Assembly: GCA_004562395.1 (NCBI GenBank)
Contig: SFQY01000019.1
Span: 1 to 18,071, forward strand
Reading direction: 5' to 3'
Length of the DNA stretch: 18,071 nt
From: a bacterium
GTDB taxonomy: Bacteria; Bacillota; Clostridia; Oscillospirales; Oscillospiraceae
The first letter of the stretch is position 1. Each line of letters begins with the position of its first letter. A program made the position numbers and the translations under genes. Below the pieces are notes generated by a model. That model worked only from the letters and a program-made list of their open reading frames with translations, was not told the DNA's origin and searched no databases. Shown here one piece after another: positions 1 to 6,228 of the stretch.

Positions 1-852
<852 letters not shown>

Positions 853-871
853 GCTGCTTACAGAATATTTC

Positions 872-904
872 AAAAAAGCACTGCCGAAAAGGCAGTGCTT
901 TTTT
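872..904 (+). terminator. Rho-independent terminator of pckA
   Basis: A perfect 9-bp stem AGCACTGCC (877-885) / GGCAGTGCT (891-899) with a GAAAA loop is extended by A5/T5 pairing and ends in a run of six T (899-904). It lies 20 bp after the pckA stop. Confidence 0.93.
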
Positions 905-923
905 ATGGGATAAAGGGGAATAA

Positions 924-1205
924 AAATGATCGTTTATCGCACGAACGTACGATGGTTCCGCCAGGGTACCGACTACCACTGTCATTGCGAACCAGCGCGC
1001 ACGCTGGTGTGGCAATCCGTTTCTCATTGGGAACGGTACGAATTTTGATACGTTGCAAGGGGAACGGATTGCCACGTCGCTGCGCTCCTCGCAATGACAG
1101 GTGGTGGACGTACCCTTGCTGCGCAAAACGTTCATTTACCCACTGCACCTGCGGTCGAGGGGCCCAAAGGATGTGCGTCTACCACCCAAAGTGCGTAACG
1201 CATTT
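924..1205. repeat. Interspersed repeat A with large imperfect palindrome ('CHCEERSDVAI' type)
   Basis: This fills the 326 bp between pckA and the next gene. It starts with AAATGATCGTTTAT (924-937), which recurs at 17973. Two long inverted arms follow, 964-1022 and 1061-1115, both containing TGTCATTGCGA and GTGGCAATCCGTT when read in the same sense. The left arm holds a secondary hairpin ACCAGCG/CGCTGGT (991-1008). The right flank (1153-1204) matches, in reverse, 18006-18056 at the end of the window. Translation of the right arm on the minus strand gives CHCEERSDVAI, a peptide I recall as a common spurious ORF product of repeats in Clostridia. ORFs here on either strand look like artefacts of the palindrome. 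It has no transposase. Confidence 0.85.
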
Positions 1206-1484
1206 TCCGATGGATCTGCCACGCAGCAGGGCGATGCCGTTCAATATTATGGTCACTATCAGCAGCAGCACGGCGGCGTGCGCCGCTGTGGGGGCGGTAT
1301 CCTGAATGGCGGAAAAATCGGAAAGCTTTGCACGGCGGGAGAGTTCCAAAAGCTGCAAAACCAGGGATACACCGCACAGGACCATGCTGCCAAAGCCATA
1401 AATGGAGCGGCCTTTTTTGCAGACGGCGGCGATACCCAATCCCCAGGATAACAGGCCCAGCATAAGGCTCAGAAGATTGTACAT
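1179..1484 (-). CDS. Small membrane protein paired with the DUF4153-type protein
   Basis: A 101-residue protein of unknown function. An N-terminal hydrophobic segment (about residues 3-22) is followed by KKGR, a second segment (about 28-46), a charged stretch SRRAKLSDF, and a third segment near 70-86 (AAVLLLIVTIILNGIALL). The start ATG at 1484 has AAGGAG 8 bases upstream, and that site overlaps the stop of the upstream gene at 1496, so the two are a coupled operon. The last eight residues (KCVTHFGW) and the TAG stop are encoded inside repeat A, so the native C-terminus has probably been replaced or extended by the insertion. There is no separate terminator before the repeat; the palindrome may serve as one (inference). 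Confidence 0.75.
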   Translation of the reverse strand: MYNLLSLMLGLLSWGLGIAAVCKKGRSIYGFGSMVLCGVSLVLQLLELSRRAKLSDFSAIQDTAPTAAHAAVLLLIVTIILNGIALLRGRSIGKCVTHFGW

Positions 1485-1495
1485 GAAAATGCTCC

Positions 1496-2989
1496 TTATC
1501 CGGGCAGAACTTCTGCCTGTTCCTGATAAGGCTCCAGGATCTTCTCCGCGGCGGCCTTGCTGTAATTCCAGTCCCGAAAATCTTCGGTCCGGCAGCGCTG
1601 ACGGGTGAGAATGTCCTTTGCCGCCTGCGCTGTTTCAGGATCGGCGTCATTGGCCAGCTCTTCCAGATAGGGAACCGCCCCATAGCCAAGGCTTCCCAGG
1701 TGATCCAGGTCAACGGCTTCCAGCCGTCCTTCCTGATAGGAGCGCACGTTGTACCGGGCAACCTGAGTGTCCACGTCCGCCCAGAATACCAGGGTCCCCA
1801 GGGCCAGGGCAGTGATCACCACGGCTTTCATGTAGGGAAATCCCGGCCGCAGCAGCCAGACCGATACCAAAACCGTGGTAATGCCCAGCCAGACCATGAT
1901 GACCTCCGTCAGCACCCGCAGCCGGGTCAGGCCATAGTTTTGAATGTAGAGCAGCATCTTGGCACTGGCGGCGGTGATGAGGAACAGCGTCACCACGCCC
2001 AGGAACAGACAGAAGCCCTTGGTCAGTCCGGGGGCTTTTTCGGTTTGCTCCACCAGTCCCATGACAAGGCACATGAGCCCCAGGTTGATGGCGCTGAGCC
2101 AGGCCATTTCGAAGAAGCCCCGGCGGGCATACTGGGCCAGGGTGTATTCCTCCGGCAGGATCCCGGAGAAGCCCCCGCCCAGGTAGGCCAGCTGGCTCAG
2201 CAGGTACACACAGTAGACAAGACTCACCGCACCCAGCAGAGTATTCACGGTGACGGCGCTGATGCCCCGGAATTTCCGTTCTATGGCCTGGGTTTTCTCC
2301 GCCATCCGCAGCCCCAGGCCCCGGCTGTACAGGACCCAGGCGGCGAAGGCTCCCAGAAGCAGGGACCACACCGGCTCCGACCAGTCCATGTCCGGCAGCA
2401 GGTCCATCAGTCCCTCGAAGGCCGCATCGGCCCGCATGAGGAGGAAAATCAGCACCGCTGCCACCGGAAGGGCAATGACCAGGCCCAGCACTGCCGCGCC
2501 GCCCTTCTTTCCGGCGGCTTCGGCGTTCTTCCTGGCGTCGTTCAGACCCCGGGCGGAGGCCCTCATGCTGCCGGTTCCCAGCGTGAAAAAGGCCCGGGGC
2601 GCGTCCAGCAGGGAACCAAGCCCCTTGGGATCCCGGCGGTTCTGTCCGGCGGCGAGACAGAAGCTCAGGTTCCCCGCAAAAATCAGAAACAGCACCATGA
2701 CGAATTTCACAAAGCCGTCGGAAGACCGGGCGAACCCGGCGGAGATCAGCCCGGCAAGCACCAGCAGCGCCCCGCTGTAGCGGTCAAACCGGCAGCCGGA
2801 GGAGATGAGATACCAGACGGAGCAGCCCATGACGGCCAGGATTCCCAGGGAGAAGCCCAGACTGAACCCGGCGTACAGGATGCTGTTCCACAGAAATACA
2901 CTGCAAAGCAGAATGGCAAGCCCAAACCGCAGCTCCCGCTTTCCGGCAGGGAAACGGGGCACGGGTGAGGAAGAAATCGGATAGTCCAT
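1496..2989 (-). CDS. DUF4153/DUF4173-family polytopic membrane protein
   Basis: A 497-residue integral membrane protein with about 10-12 hydrophobic helices. The best family marks are in the second half: YARRGFFEMAWLSAINLGL (about residues 288-306), MLLYIQNYGLTRLRVLTEV (about 345-363) and DVDTQVARYNV (about 404-414). These resemble the DUF4173/DUF4153 pattern as I remember it. The soluble C-terminus after the last helix (about 415-497) contains a repeat-like LGYGAVPYLEELANDADPETAQAA stretch rich in Ala/Glu. Start ATG 2989 has AAAGGAG 9 bases upstream. The family has no firmly known role; proteins of this type are often near sensors or regulators. It is first in a two-gene operon with the small membrane protein. 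Family assignment is from motif memory only. Confidence 0.88.
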   Translation of the reverse strand: MDYPISSSPVPRFPAGKRELRFGLAILLCSVFLWNSILYAGFSLGFSLGILAVMGCSVWYLISSGCRFDRYSGALLVLAGLISAGFARSSDGFVKFVMVLFLIFAGNLSFCLAAGQNRRDPKGLGSLLDAPRAFFTLGTGSMRASARGLNDARKNAEAAGKKGGAAVLGLVIALPVAAVLIFLLMRADAAFEGLMDLLPDMDWSEPVWSLLLGAFAAWVLYSRGLGLRMAEKTQAIERKFRGISAVTVNTLLGAVSLVYCVYLLSQLAYLGGGFSGILPEEYTLAQYARRGFFEMAWLSAINLGLMCLVMGLVEQTEKAPGLTKGFCLFLGVVTLFLITAASAKMLLYIQNYGLTRLRVLTEVIMVWLGITTVLVSVWLLRPGFPYMKAVVITALALGTLVFWADVDTQVARYNVRSYQEGRLEAVDLDHLGSLGYGAVPYLEELANDADPETAQAAKDILTRQRCRTEDFRDWNYSKAAAEKILEPYQEQAEVLPG

Positions 2990-3065
2990 GGAATATACTC
3001 CTTTCAGGAAAAAATCGTGCTGTCTGCAGGGTACGGCGATGGCGTAATCACGAAATCTTTGCAGG

Positions 3066-3280
3066 AAATGATCGTGGATAGCCGGACCATTCGTAGGGCG
3101 GGGTTACGACCCCGCCGATCGGTATCGTTGATTGCACGGTTGGTTGGCTGCGCAATGTTTCAGCGTCCCCCGCTGGGGGAAATACGGATTCGCCGAAATC
3201 GGCGGGAAAACGTACCCGTTACCGCCGGGCGACTGCAAGGGTCCCCCCCTACGCGGGGTGCAAGCATTTTGCCGCACAAC
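3066..3280. repeat. Interspersed repeat B (degenerate palindromic element)
   Basis: It begins with AAATGATCGTGGAT (3066-3079), a two-base variant of the AAATGATCGTTTAT seen in repeat A and at 17973. Next comes CGTAGGGCGGGGTTACGACC near 3092, with a short palindrome GCGGGG/CCCCGC. Further in are the hairpin CCCCC-GCT-GGGGG (near 3170) and the inverted pair CGCCGA/TCGGCG (near 3191). The right part, read in reverse, gives TTGCACC then CGTAGGGG, the same order as in the right arm of element D. ORFs over this region are artefacts. Confidence 0.65.
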
Positions 3281-3289
3281 CCGGGGAAA

Positions 3290-3514
3290 CTACCGCTTCC
3301 AGGGATCGTCGTCCTCCACGAATTCGAACAGGTCTCCCGGCTGGCATTGCAGCTCCCGGCAGATGGCGTCCATGGTACTCATGCGGACGGCCTTGGCTTT
3401 GCCGGTTTTCAGGATGGACAGGTTGGCGGGGGTCATGCCGATCCGGTTGGCCAGCTCCAGGGAGGTCATCTTCCGTTTGGCCAGCATCATGTCCAAATTT
3501 ACAATGATCGCCAT
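3290..3514 (-). CDS. Small XRE/Cro-family helix-turn-helix regulator (YozG-like)
   Basis: A 74-residue cytosolic DNA-binding protein. The sequence MLAKRKMTSLELANRIGMTPANLSILKTGK (about residues 10-39) is a standard Cro/CI helix-turn-helix. The tail CRELQCQPGDLFEFVEDDD is typical of the short single-domain regulators that pair with DUF2975 proteins (B. subtilis YozG with YoaS is the example I recall). I chose ATG 3514 because it follows GAGGTGG and lies 8 bases after the stop of the DUF2975 gene; upstream sequence in this frame belongs to that gene read in a shadow frame. It probably controls its own operon together with the membrane partner (inference). Confidence 0.9.
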   Translation of the reverse strand: MAIIVNLDMMLAKRKMTSLELANRIGMTPANLSILKTGKAKAVRMSTMDAICRELQCQPGDLFEFVEDDDPWKR

Positions 3515-3522
3515 AGTCCACC

Positions 3523-3966
3523 TCACACCGTCAGGTCGTTTTCTTCCCGGATCTCCACAGCGGCGGCCATGACGTTCTTGACCACGCTGACCACCAGCGC
3601 CAGAAAGGCCATGATCACCGCAAGAAAGCACAGCGGCGGGTAAAAGAAGGAAGCGGGCAGGCACACCAGGCTCACCCAGGCGCAGCACCAGCGGATGCGG
3701 CGGATCCGGGAGACGTTGTCCCGGACGAATACCTCCCCGGCCAGGATGTTCACCACCAGTCGATCAATGCACCGCAGGGCGTACAGCACCGCCGGAACGC
3801 AGCAGTAAAACCCGATCAGGATCGCCGCCGCCCCGTAGGGCCCCAGAGACCGGAGGGTCTGATACCAGCGCAGCAGCCCGGGGAAGAACACCACCAGCAG
3901 ACAGATCACCGCAGTCAGAACACGGCTGCACCAAAGCGTAATGTTCGCGGAAAGCTGTGAAGTCAT
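3523..3966 (-). CDS. DUF2975-type membrane protein
   Basis: A 147-residue protein with four hydrophobic segments (about residues 10-30, 43-66, 97-110 and 116-133). Between helices 2 and 3 it has the motif IDRLVVNILAGEVFVRDNVSRIRRIRWC, which fits the DUF2975 pattern (a 'G-x-x-F...N...R-I' loop). ATG 3966 is preceded by GGAGGTGG at 5 bases; an in-frame ATG at 3981 and others further up lack a suitable site. It is followed after 8 bases by the XRE regulator, the usual arrangement for this family. A strong promoter lies just upstream. The function is not known; a membrane sensor for the partner regulator is a plausible inference. Confidence 0.88.
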   Translation of the reverse strand: MTSQLSANITLWCSRVLTAVICLLVVFFPGLLRWYQTLRSLGPYGAAAILIGFYCCVPAVLYALRCIDRLVVNILAGEVFVRDNVSRIRRIRWCCAWVSLVCLPASFFYPPLCFLAVIMAFLALVVSVVKNVMAAAVEIREENDLTV

Positions 3967-3989
3967 TGTTTCCACCTCCATGTGGGAAA

Positions 3990-4018
3990 AGTGTACCATA
4001 GAAATTATCGAATGTCAA
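3990..4018 (-). promoter_or_regulatory. Sigma-A-type promoter for the DUF2975/XRE operon
   Basis: Read on the minus strand, TTGACA (4013-4018), a 17-base spacer and TACACT (3990-3995). The predicted start lies about 17 bases before the ATG, so the leader holds little beyond the ribosome site. Confidence 0.8.
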
Positions 4019-4076
4019 TAATAAATTCTGGAATTACAAAAAGCAGCTTCCTAATTGAAGGGCAATGACATCCAAT

Positions 4077-4137
4077 GCCATGCCGTTTTTGGAAGAACAC
4101 CGGTCTTAGGATTATCAAAGCCGGGAGAAAGAAGAAG
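4077..4137. repeat. Dispersed repeat, copy 1 (second copy at 10571-10626)
   Basis: GCCATGCCGTTTTTGGAAG, then a variable stretch, then ATCAAAGCCGGG and AAAGAAG. The same order with similar spacing is found at 10571-10626. In the second copy the first 16 bases form the right arm of a perfect hairpin; here the left arm is missing. Confidence 0.65.
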
Positions 4138-4161
4138 AAAGGAACCTTTACTGCCATCCCC

Positions 4162-4357
4162 TTCGTAGGACGGGGTCATGACCCCGCCGAAACGTAACGA
4201 TTTTCTGGCAATTCCGTTGAATGCTCTCTGGTCAAAAATCGGAACCTGGTCGGCGGGGGCGAGCCCCCGCCCTACGGTACGAACGCCCCTTTTCCATTCA
4301 ACCAACCGGTCGGAAACTCGCGGCGGGTCGGCAGGGTCATGACATAAGCCCTACGAA
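4162..4357. repeat. Composite palindromic repeat C
   Basis: Three related arms are visible. Arm 1 (4162-4194) reads TTCGTAGGACGGGGTCATGA then CCCCGCCGAAACG. Arm 2 (4252-4276) is the reverse of CGTAGGGCGGGGGCTCGCCC. Arm 3 (4327-4357), read in reverse, is TTCGTAGGGCTTATGTCATG followed by ACCCTGCCGAC, so arms 1 and 3 form an outer inverted pair with arm 2 of a different core type between them. AAACGATCAT at 4445-4454 may be its outer end, as the inverse of the ATGATCGTTT ends of other repeats. The rest of 4000-4572 holds no gene that I can support. Confidence 0.65.
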
Positions 4358-4474
4358 ACGTCTCTGCAAATCCAATTTGTCGGCTTGATGAGCAAAGTTG
4401 ATAAGCACGAATCATTATTTGCTTTCTTACTAAAATACATCCGGAAACGATCATGGCATAGCGCATGTCCGGCA

Positions 4475-4518
4475 GAAAAACCGCCGGTGCCGTCATCAAA
4501 CAGACGGAACCGGCGGTT
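4475..4518 (-). terminator. Rho-independent terminator for the secreted-protein gene
   Basis: Read on the minus strand, AACCGCCGGTTCCGTC, an 8-base loop, GACGGCACCGGCGGTT and a T run (4476-4480 as A on the + strand). The stem is 15 of 16 paired, and the hairpin begins 55 bases after the stop at 4573. Confidence 0.85.
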
Positions 4519-4572
4519 ATCGCGGAAGGACGTATCTTTGGGTTGCTTTCCCGCAATTACAAAGATTTGCAA

Positions 4573-5034
4573 TCAGGAGAGATTGCCATTTTTATCGCTG
4601 GTCAGAGTTACGGTTTTTTGAAGGGTGAATCCCTGATATGAAACCGAACCAGTAGCGACAGCAGACGCACCAGAAGTATGCGCACTGCAATCTTTAACGG
4701 TTGCATTTTCAACATAGGTAGTTATCGAATAAGATGCAGAAGTAGCCTCCGAGGTACTCCCATCATAAGTAAAAGTACCTGTTACAGAGAGAGCAAAAAC
4801 AGTTGTGCCTGAAGAAACGAACTGCGCGGTCTTGGTTCCGGTTTTTGTATTTGCGTAAGGTTGTACGGCAGGAACGGAGATGGTTTCAATGCAATAAAAT
4901 CCGTCGCCCATGTTCTGAACAGTACGTGACACAATGATTTGTTCGTCTGCCGGTAATTCTGCTGCAGATACAGGGAATACCAGAATTGATGCAGCAACAA
5001 GAATACAAACCAATAGAGAAAAAATTCGCTTCAT
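4573..5034 (-). CDS. Small secreted protein of unknown function
   Basis: A 153-residue exported protein. MKRIFSLLVCILVAASILVFPVSAAELP is a classic signal peptide with a likely AXA-type cut after VSAA. The mature part is rich in Ser, Thr and small residues and looks all-beta (VFALSVTGTFTYDGS, SYSITTYVENATV, LQKTVTLTSDKNGNLS). It has two cysteines in the mature part (CIETI and DCSAH). I chose ATG 5034 because it begins the signal sequence and has GGGGTG upstream; codons upstream in frame are not plausible. It has a terminator of its own and lies 47 bases after the HAAS-like gene. Base composition is clearly AT-richer than the flanking operons. I do not recognise a named family. Confidence 0.8.
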   Translation of the reverse strand: MKRIFSLLVCILVAASILVFPVSAAELPADEQIIVSRTVQNMGDGFYCIETISVPAVQPYANTKTGTKTAQFVSSGTTVFALSVTGTFTYDGSTSEATSASYSITTYVENATVKDCSAHTSGASAVATGSVSYQGFTLQKTVTLTSDKNGNLS

Positions 5035-5081
5035 AATAATCACCCCAAATGGAAATTTATTGTATGAGAAAAACATCCAAC

Positions 5082-5504
5082 TTAATTTGCGGATCCTTCC
5101 TCATGGAAAAAGGTTGGTCCAGTAATCTCAATAATATGATCTTCTTCAAAAGTAATGGATTCAATGTATTTACTATCCAAAATCCTACGTTGTACATATA
5201 TTCTATGAATACCAACGGCCATAGCCAAAACAATTAGTATTGCAATTGCTACGAGCAGAACTCTTCCGCTATAAAGTTCGGACTTTGCTACTGCATTTCC
5301 ATCCAGACTGTTTAGAAAATCCTCAGCAACTGCTTCTGGATTTCCAAACCTTTTGGATAGGGAAACCAAGTCTTCTCCCTCATGTTCATCACAGTAAAGG
5401 TATACTTCATCCGCCAGTTGGTTCAGGAATTCGGCTCTGAGGGAATAGGGACAACGTAGATTCTTTTTCACTTCCCGCAGGTATTTCGACGCTGCTTTGC
5501 GCAT
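5082..5504 (-). CDS. HAAS/DUF1700-like membrane protein, partner of the PadR regulator
   Basis: A 140-residue protein. The N-terminal 75 residues are helical and charged, with the pattern KYLREVKKNLRCPYSLRAEF followed by DEVYLYCDEH and FGNPEAVAEDFLNSL, as in the HAAS domain (helical domain of membrane proteins linked to PadR regulators). One membrane helix follows (about residues 86-108, RVLLVAIAILIVLAMAVGI), then a 30-residue tail ending FEEDHIIEITGPTFF. ATG 5504 has GAGAAG upstream. It starts inside the padR-type gene and overlaps it by 98 bases in another frame. PadR/HAAS pairs typically act together in envelope-stress or membrane control; the target here is unknown. Confidence 0.82.
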   Translation of the reverse strand: MRKAASKYLREVKKNLRCPYSLRAEFLNQLADEVYLYCDEHEGEDLVSLSKRFGNPEAVAEDFLNSLDGNAVAKSELYSGRVLLVAIAILIVLAMAVGIHRIYVQRRILDSKYIESITFEEDHIIEITGPTFFHEEGSAN

Positions 5505-5871
5505 AGACTTCTTCTCTTTCGTAGCCAATGGGGACGCTGTTCCGGAAAACACTCTGAATTCCCTCCTGTACCTGATCAAATTCCGCTTTCAGTTCCGTCA
5601 GACGGATTCTGCCGCCGGGCTCCAGATGATACAGCACACGGTTTCGCTTACGCCCGTTCCGGGTCTGCACCGTGATGTCCCGCCCGGAGATATAGCCGCA
5701 GTCTTGCATCCGGTACAGCAGAGGGTACAATGATCCCTCCTGCACTGTCAGCCTGCCGCCGCTTCTGTCGGAAAGCATCTGAATCAACTGATAGCCGTAA
5801 ATATCGCCCTCCTGCAGCATCAGCAGGGTCAGCATCTCGATGGATCCTTTTTTAAAGGCACTGCTAACCAA
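5407..5871 (-). CDS. PadR-family transcriptional regulator
   Basis: A 154-residue cytosolic winged-helix regulator. KKGSIEMLTLLMLQEGDIYGYQL (about residues 7-29), QEGSLYPLLYRMQDCGYI (about 44-61) and the basic wing TRNGRKRNRVLYHLEPGGRIRL (about 70-91) are hallmark PadR segments. The start is TTG 5871 with GAGGAGGGG, AGGAGG lying 6 bases upstream; no ATG precedes the conserved region. PadR proteins of this short type usually stop near residue 105-112. Here the last 35-40 residues (from about EREEVYAQSS) overlap the next gene and look non-native, so the C-terminus may have lost its stop. It probably represses its own promoter, and perhaps the divergent ABC operon (inference). Confidence 0.9.
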   Translation of the reverse strand: MVSSAFKKGSIEMLTLLMLQEGDIYGYQLIQMLSDRSGGRLTVQEGSLYPLLYRMQDCGYISGRDITVQTRNGRKRNRVLYHLEPGGRIRLTELKAEFDQVQEGIQSVFRNSVPIGYEREEVYAQSSVEIPAGSEKESTLSLFPQSRIPEPTGG

Positions 5872-5896
5872 GTTACCCCTCCTCTTTGAATTGTTA

Positions 5897-5925
5897 ATTA
5901 TATGGTAGCAAAAATAAAGTGAAAA
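5897..5925 (-). promoter_or_regulatory. Promoter for the padR-type operon
   Basis: On the minus strand, TTTTCA (5920-5925), a 17-base spacer and a perfect TATAAT (5897-5902). The predicted transcript begins about 8-10 bases before the AGGAGG site. Confidence 0.72.
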
Positions 5926-5950
5926 GTAAATACTTATTTATCATAAATAA
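5925..5950. promoter_or_regulatory. Palindromic operator candidate between divergent promoters
   Basis: TTATTTAT-C-ATAAATAA (5934-5950) is a perfect 8+1+8 palindrome. Next to it, AAGTA-AA-TACTT (5925-5936) overlaps the -35 of the minus promoter. It lies directly before the -35 of the plus promoter. A regulator bound here could control both directions; the PadR-type protein encoded next door is the natural candidate. AT-richness alone could also act as an UP element. Confidence 0.5.
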
Positions 5951-5952
5951 TA

Positions 5953-5981
5953 TTGACAAGATATGCCTGACGTGATATCCT
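5953..5981 (+). promoter_or_regulatory. Sigma-A-type promoter for the ABC operon at 6229-10487
   Basis: A perfect TTGACA (5953-5958), a 17-base spacer and TATCCT (5976-5981). The predicted start is near 5988, leaving a leader of about 240 bases before the first gene. Confidence 0.78.
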
Positions 5982-5997
5982 GAACTGGAAAAGAGGT

Positions 5998-6165
5998 ATG
6001 GATTCCTCGGTATTCACAAAGGAAACGCAGCTGCCGGAATGCGGGATTGTGTTTCGTCTGGTTCGGTCCGTAGTCCCGTTGGACATTGCCGGGGCGGCAG
6101 TGTCAATCGGAGGAAAAGCGCAACAGACGGCCTGCTTTCCCACAGCATTTGGCAGCTTACTTTGA
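5998..6165 (+). CDS. Possible 55-residue leader ORF (doubtful)
   Basis: ATG 5998 to TGA 6165 lies wholly inside the 240-base leader, about 10 bases after the predicted transcript start. The product would begin MDSSVFTKETQLPEC and contain a hydrophobic stretch VRSVVPLDIAGAAVSIGG. The purine-rich AAGAGG is only one base from the ATG, too close for a normal ribosome site. I recognise no family. It could be chance. Confidence 0.15.
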   Translation: MDSSVFTKETQLPECGIVFRLVRSVVPLDIAGAAVSIGGKAQQTACFPTAFGSLL

Positions 6166-6169
6166 ACTG

Positions 6170-6204
6170 GGGAGCAGAAGTCCTACCATGGGGCTTCTGC
6201 TTCC
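6170..6204 (+). promoter_or_regulatory. Leader hairpin just upstream of the ABC operon start
   Basis: AGCAGAAG (6173-6180) pairs perfectly with CTTCTGCT (6194-6201), extended by two G-C pairs and one G-U pair, around a 13-base loop. No T run follows, so it is not a simple terminator. It ends 12 bases before the GGAGGTGA site and might affect translation or mRNA stability (inference). Confidence 0.4.
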
Positions 6205-6228
6205 GCTGTATTCCCGGAGGTGACGGAT

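Noticed and set aside
924..1115. CRISPR array or tRNA cluster as an explanation for repeats A to F
   Set aside because: Repeats are inverted, dispersed and not evenly spaced; no tRNA cloverleaf or cas genes are seen.
1700..2968. A 422-codon + strand ORF rich in Gln, Gly, Pro and His
   Set aside because: It is the mirror frame of the DUF4153-type gene; composition is that of antisense GC-rich coding DNA and there are no domain motifs.
4051..4621. Short ORFs across the intergenic region with repeat C and the terminator
   Set aside because: They cross palindromes and the terminator, have no ribosome sites and no recognisable products.
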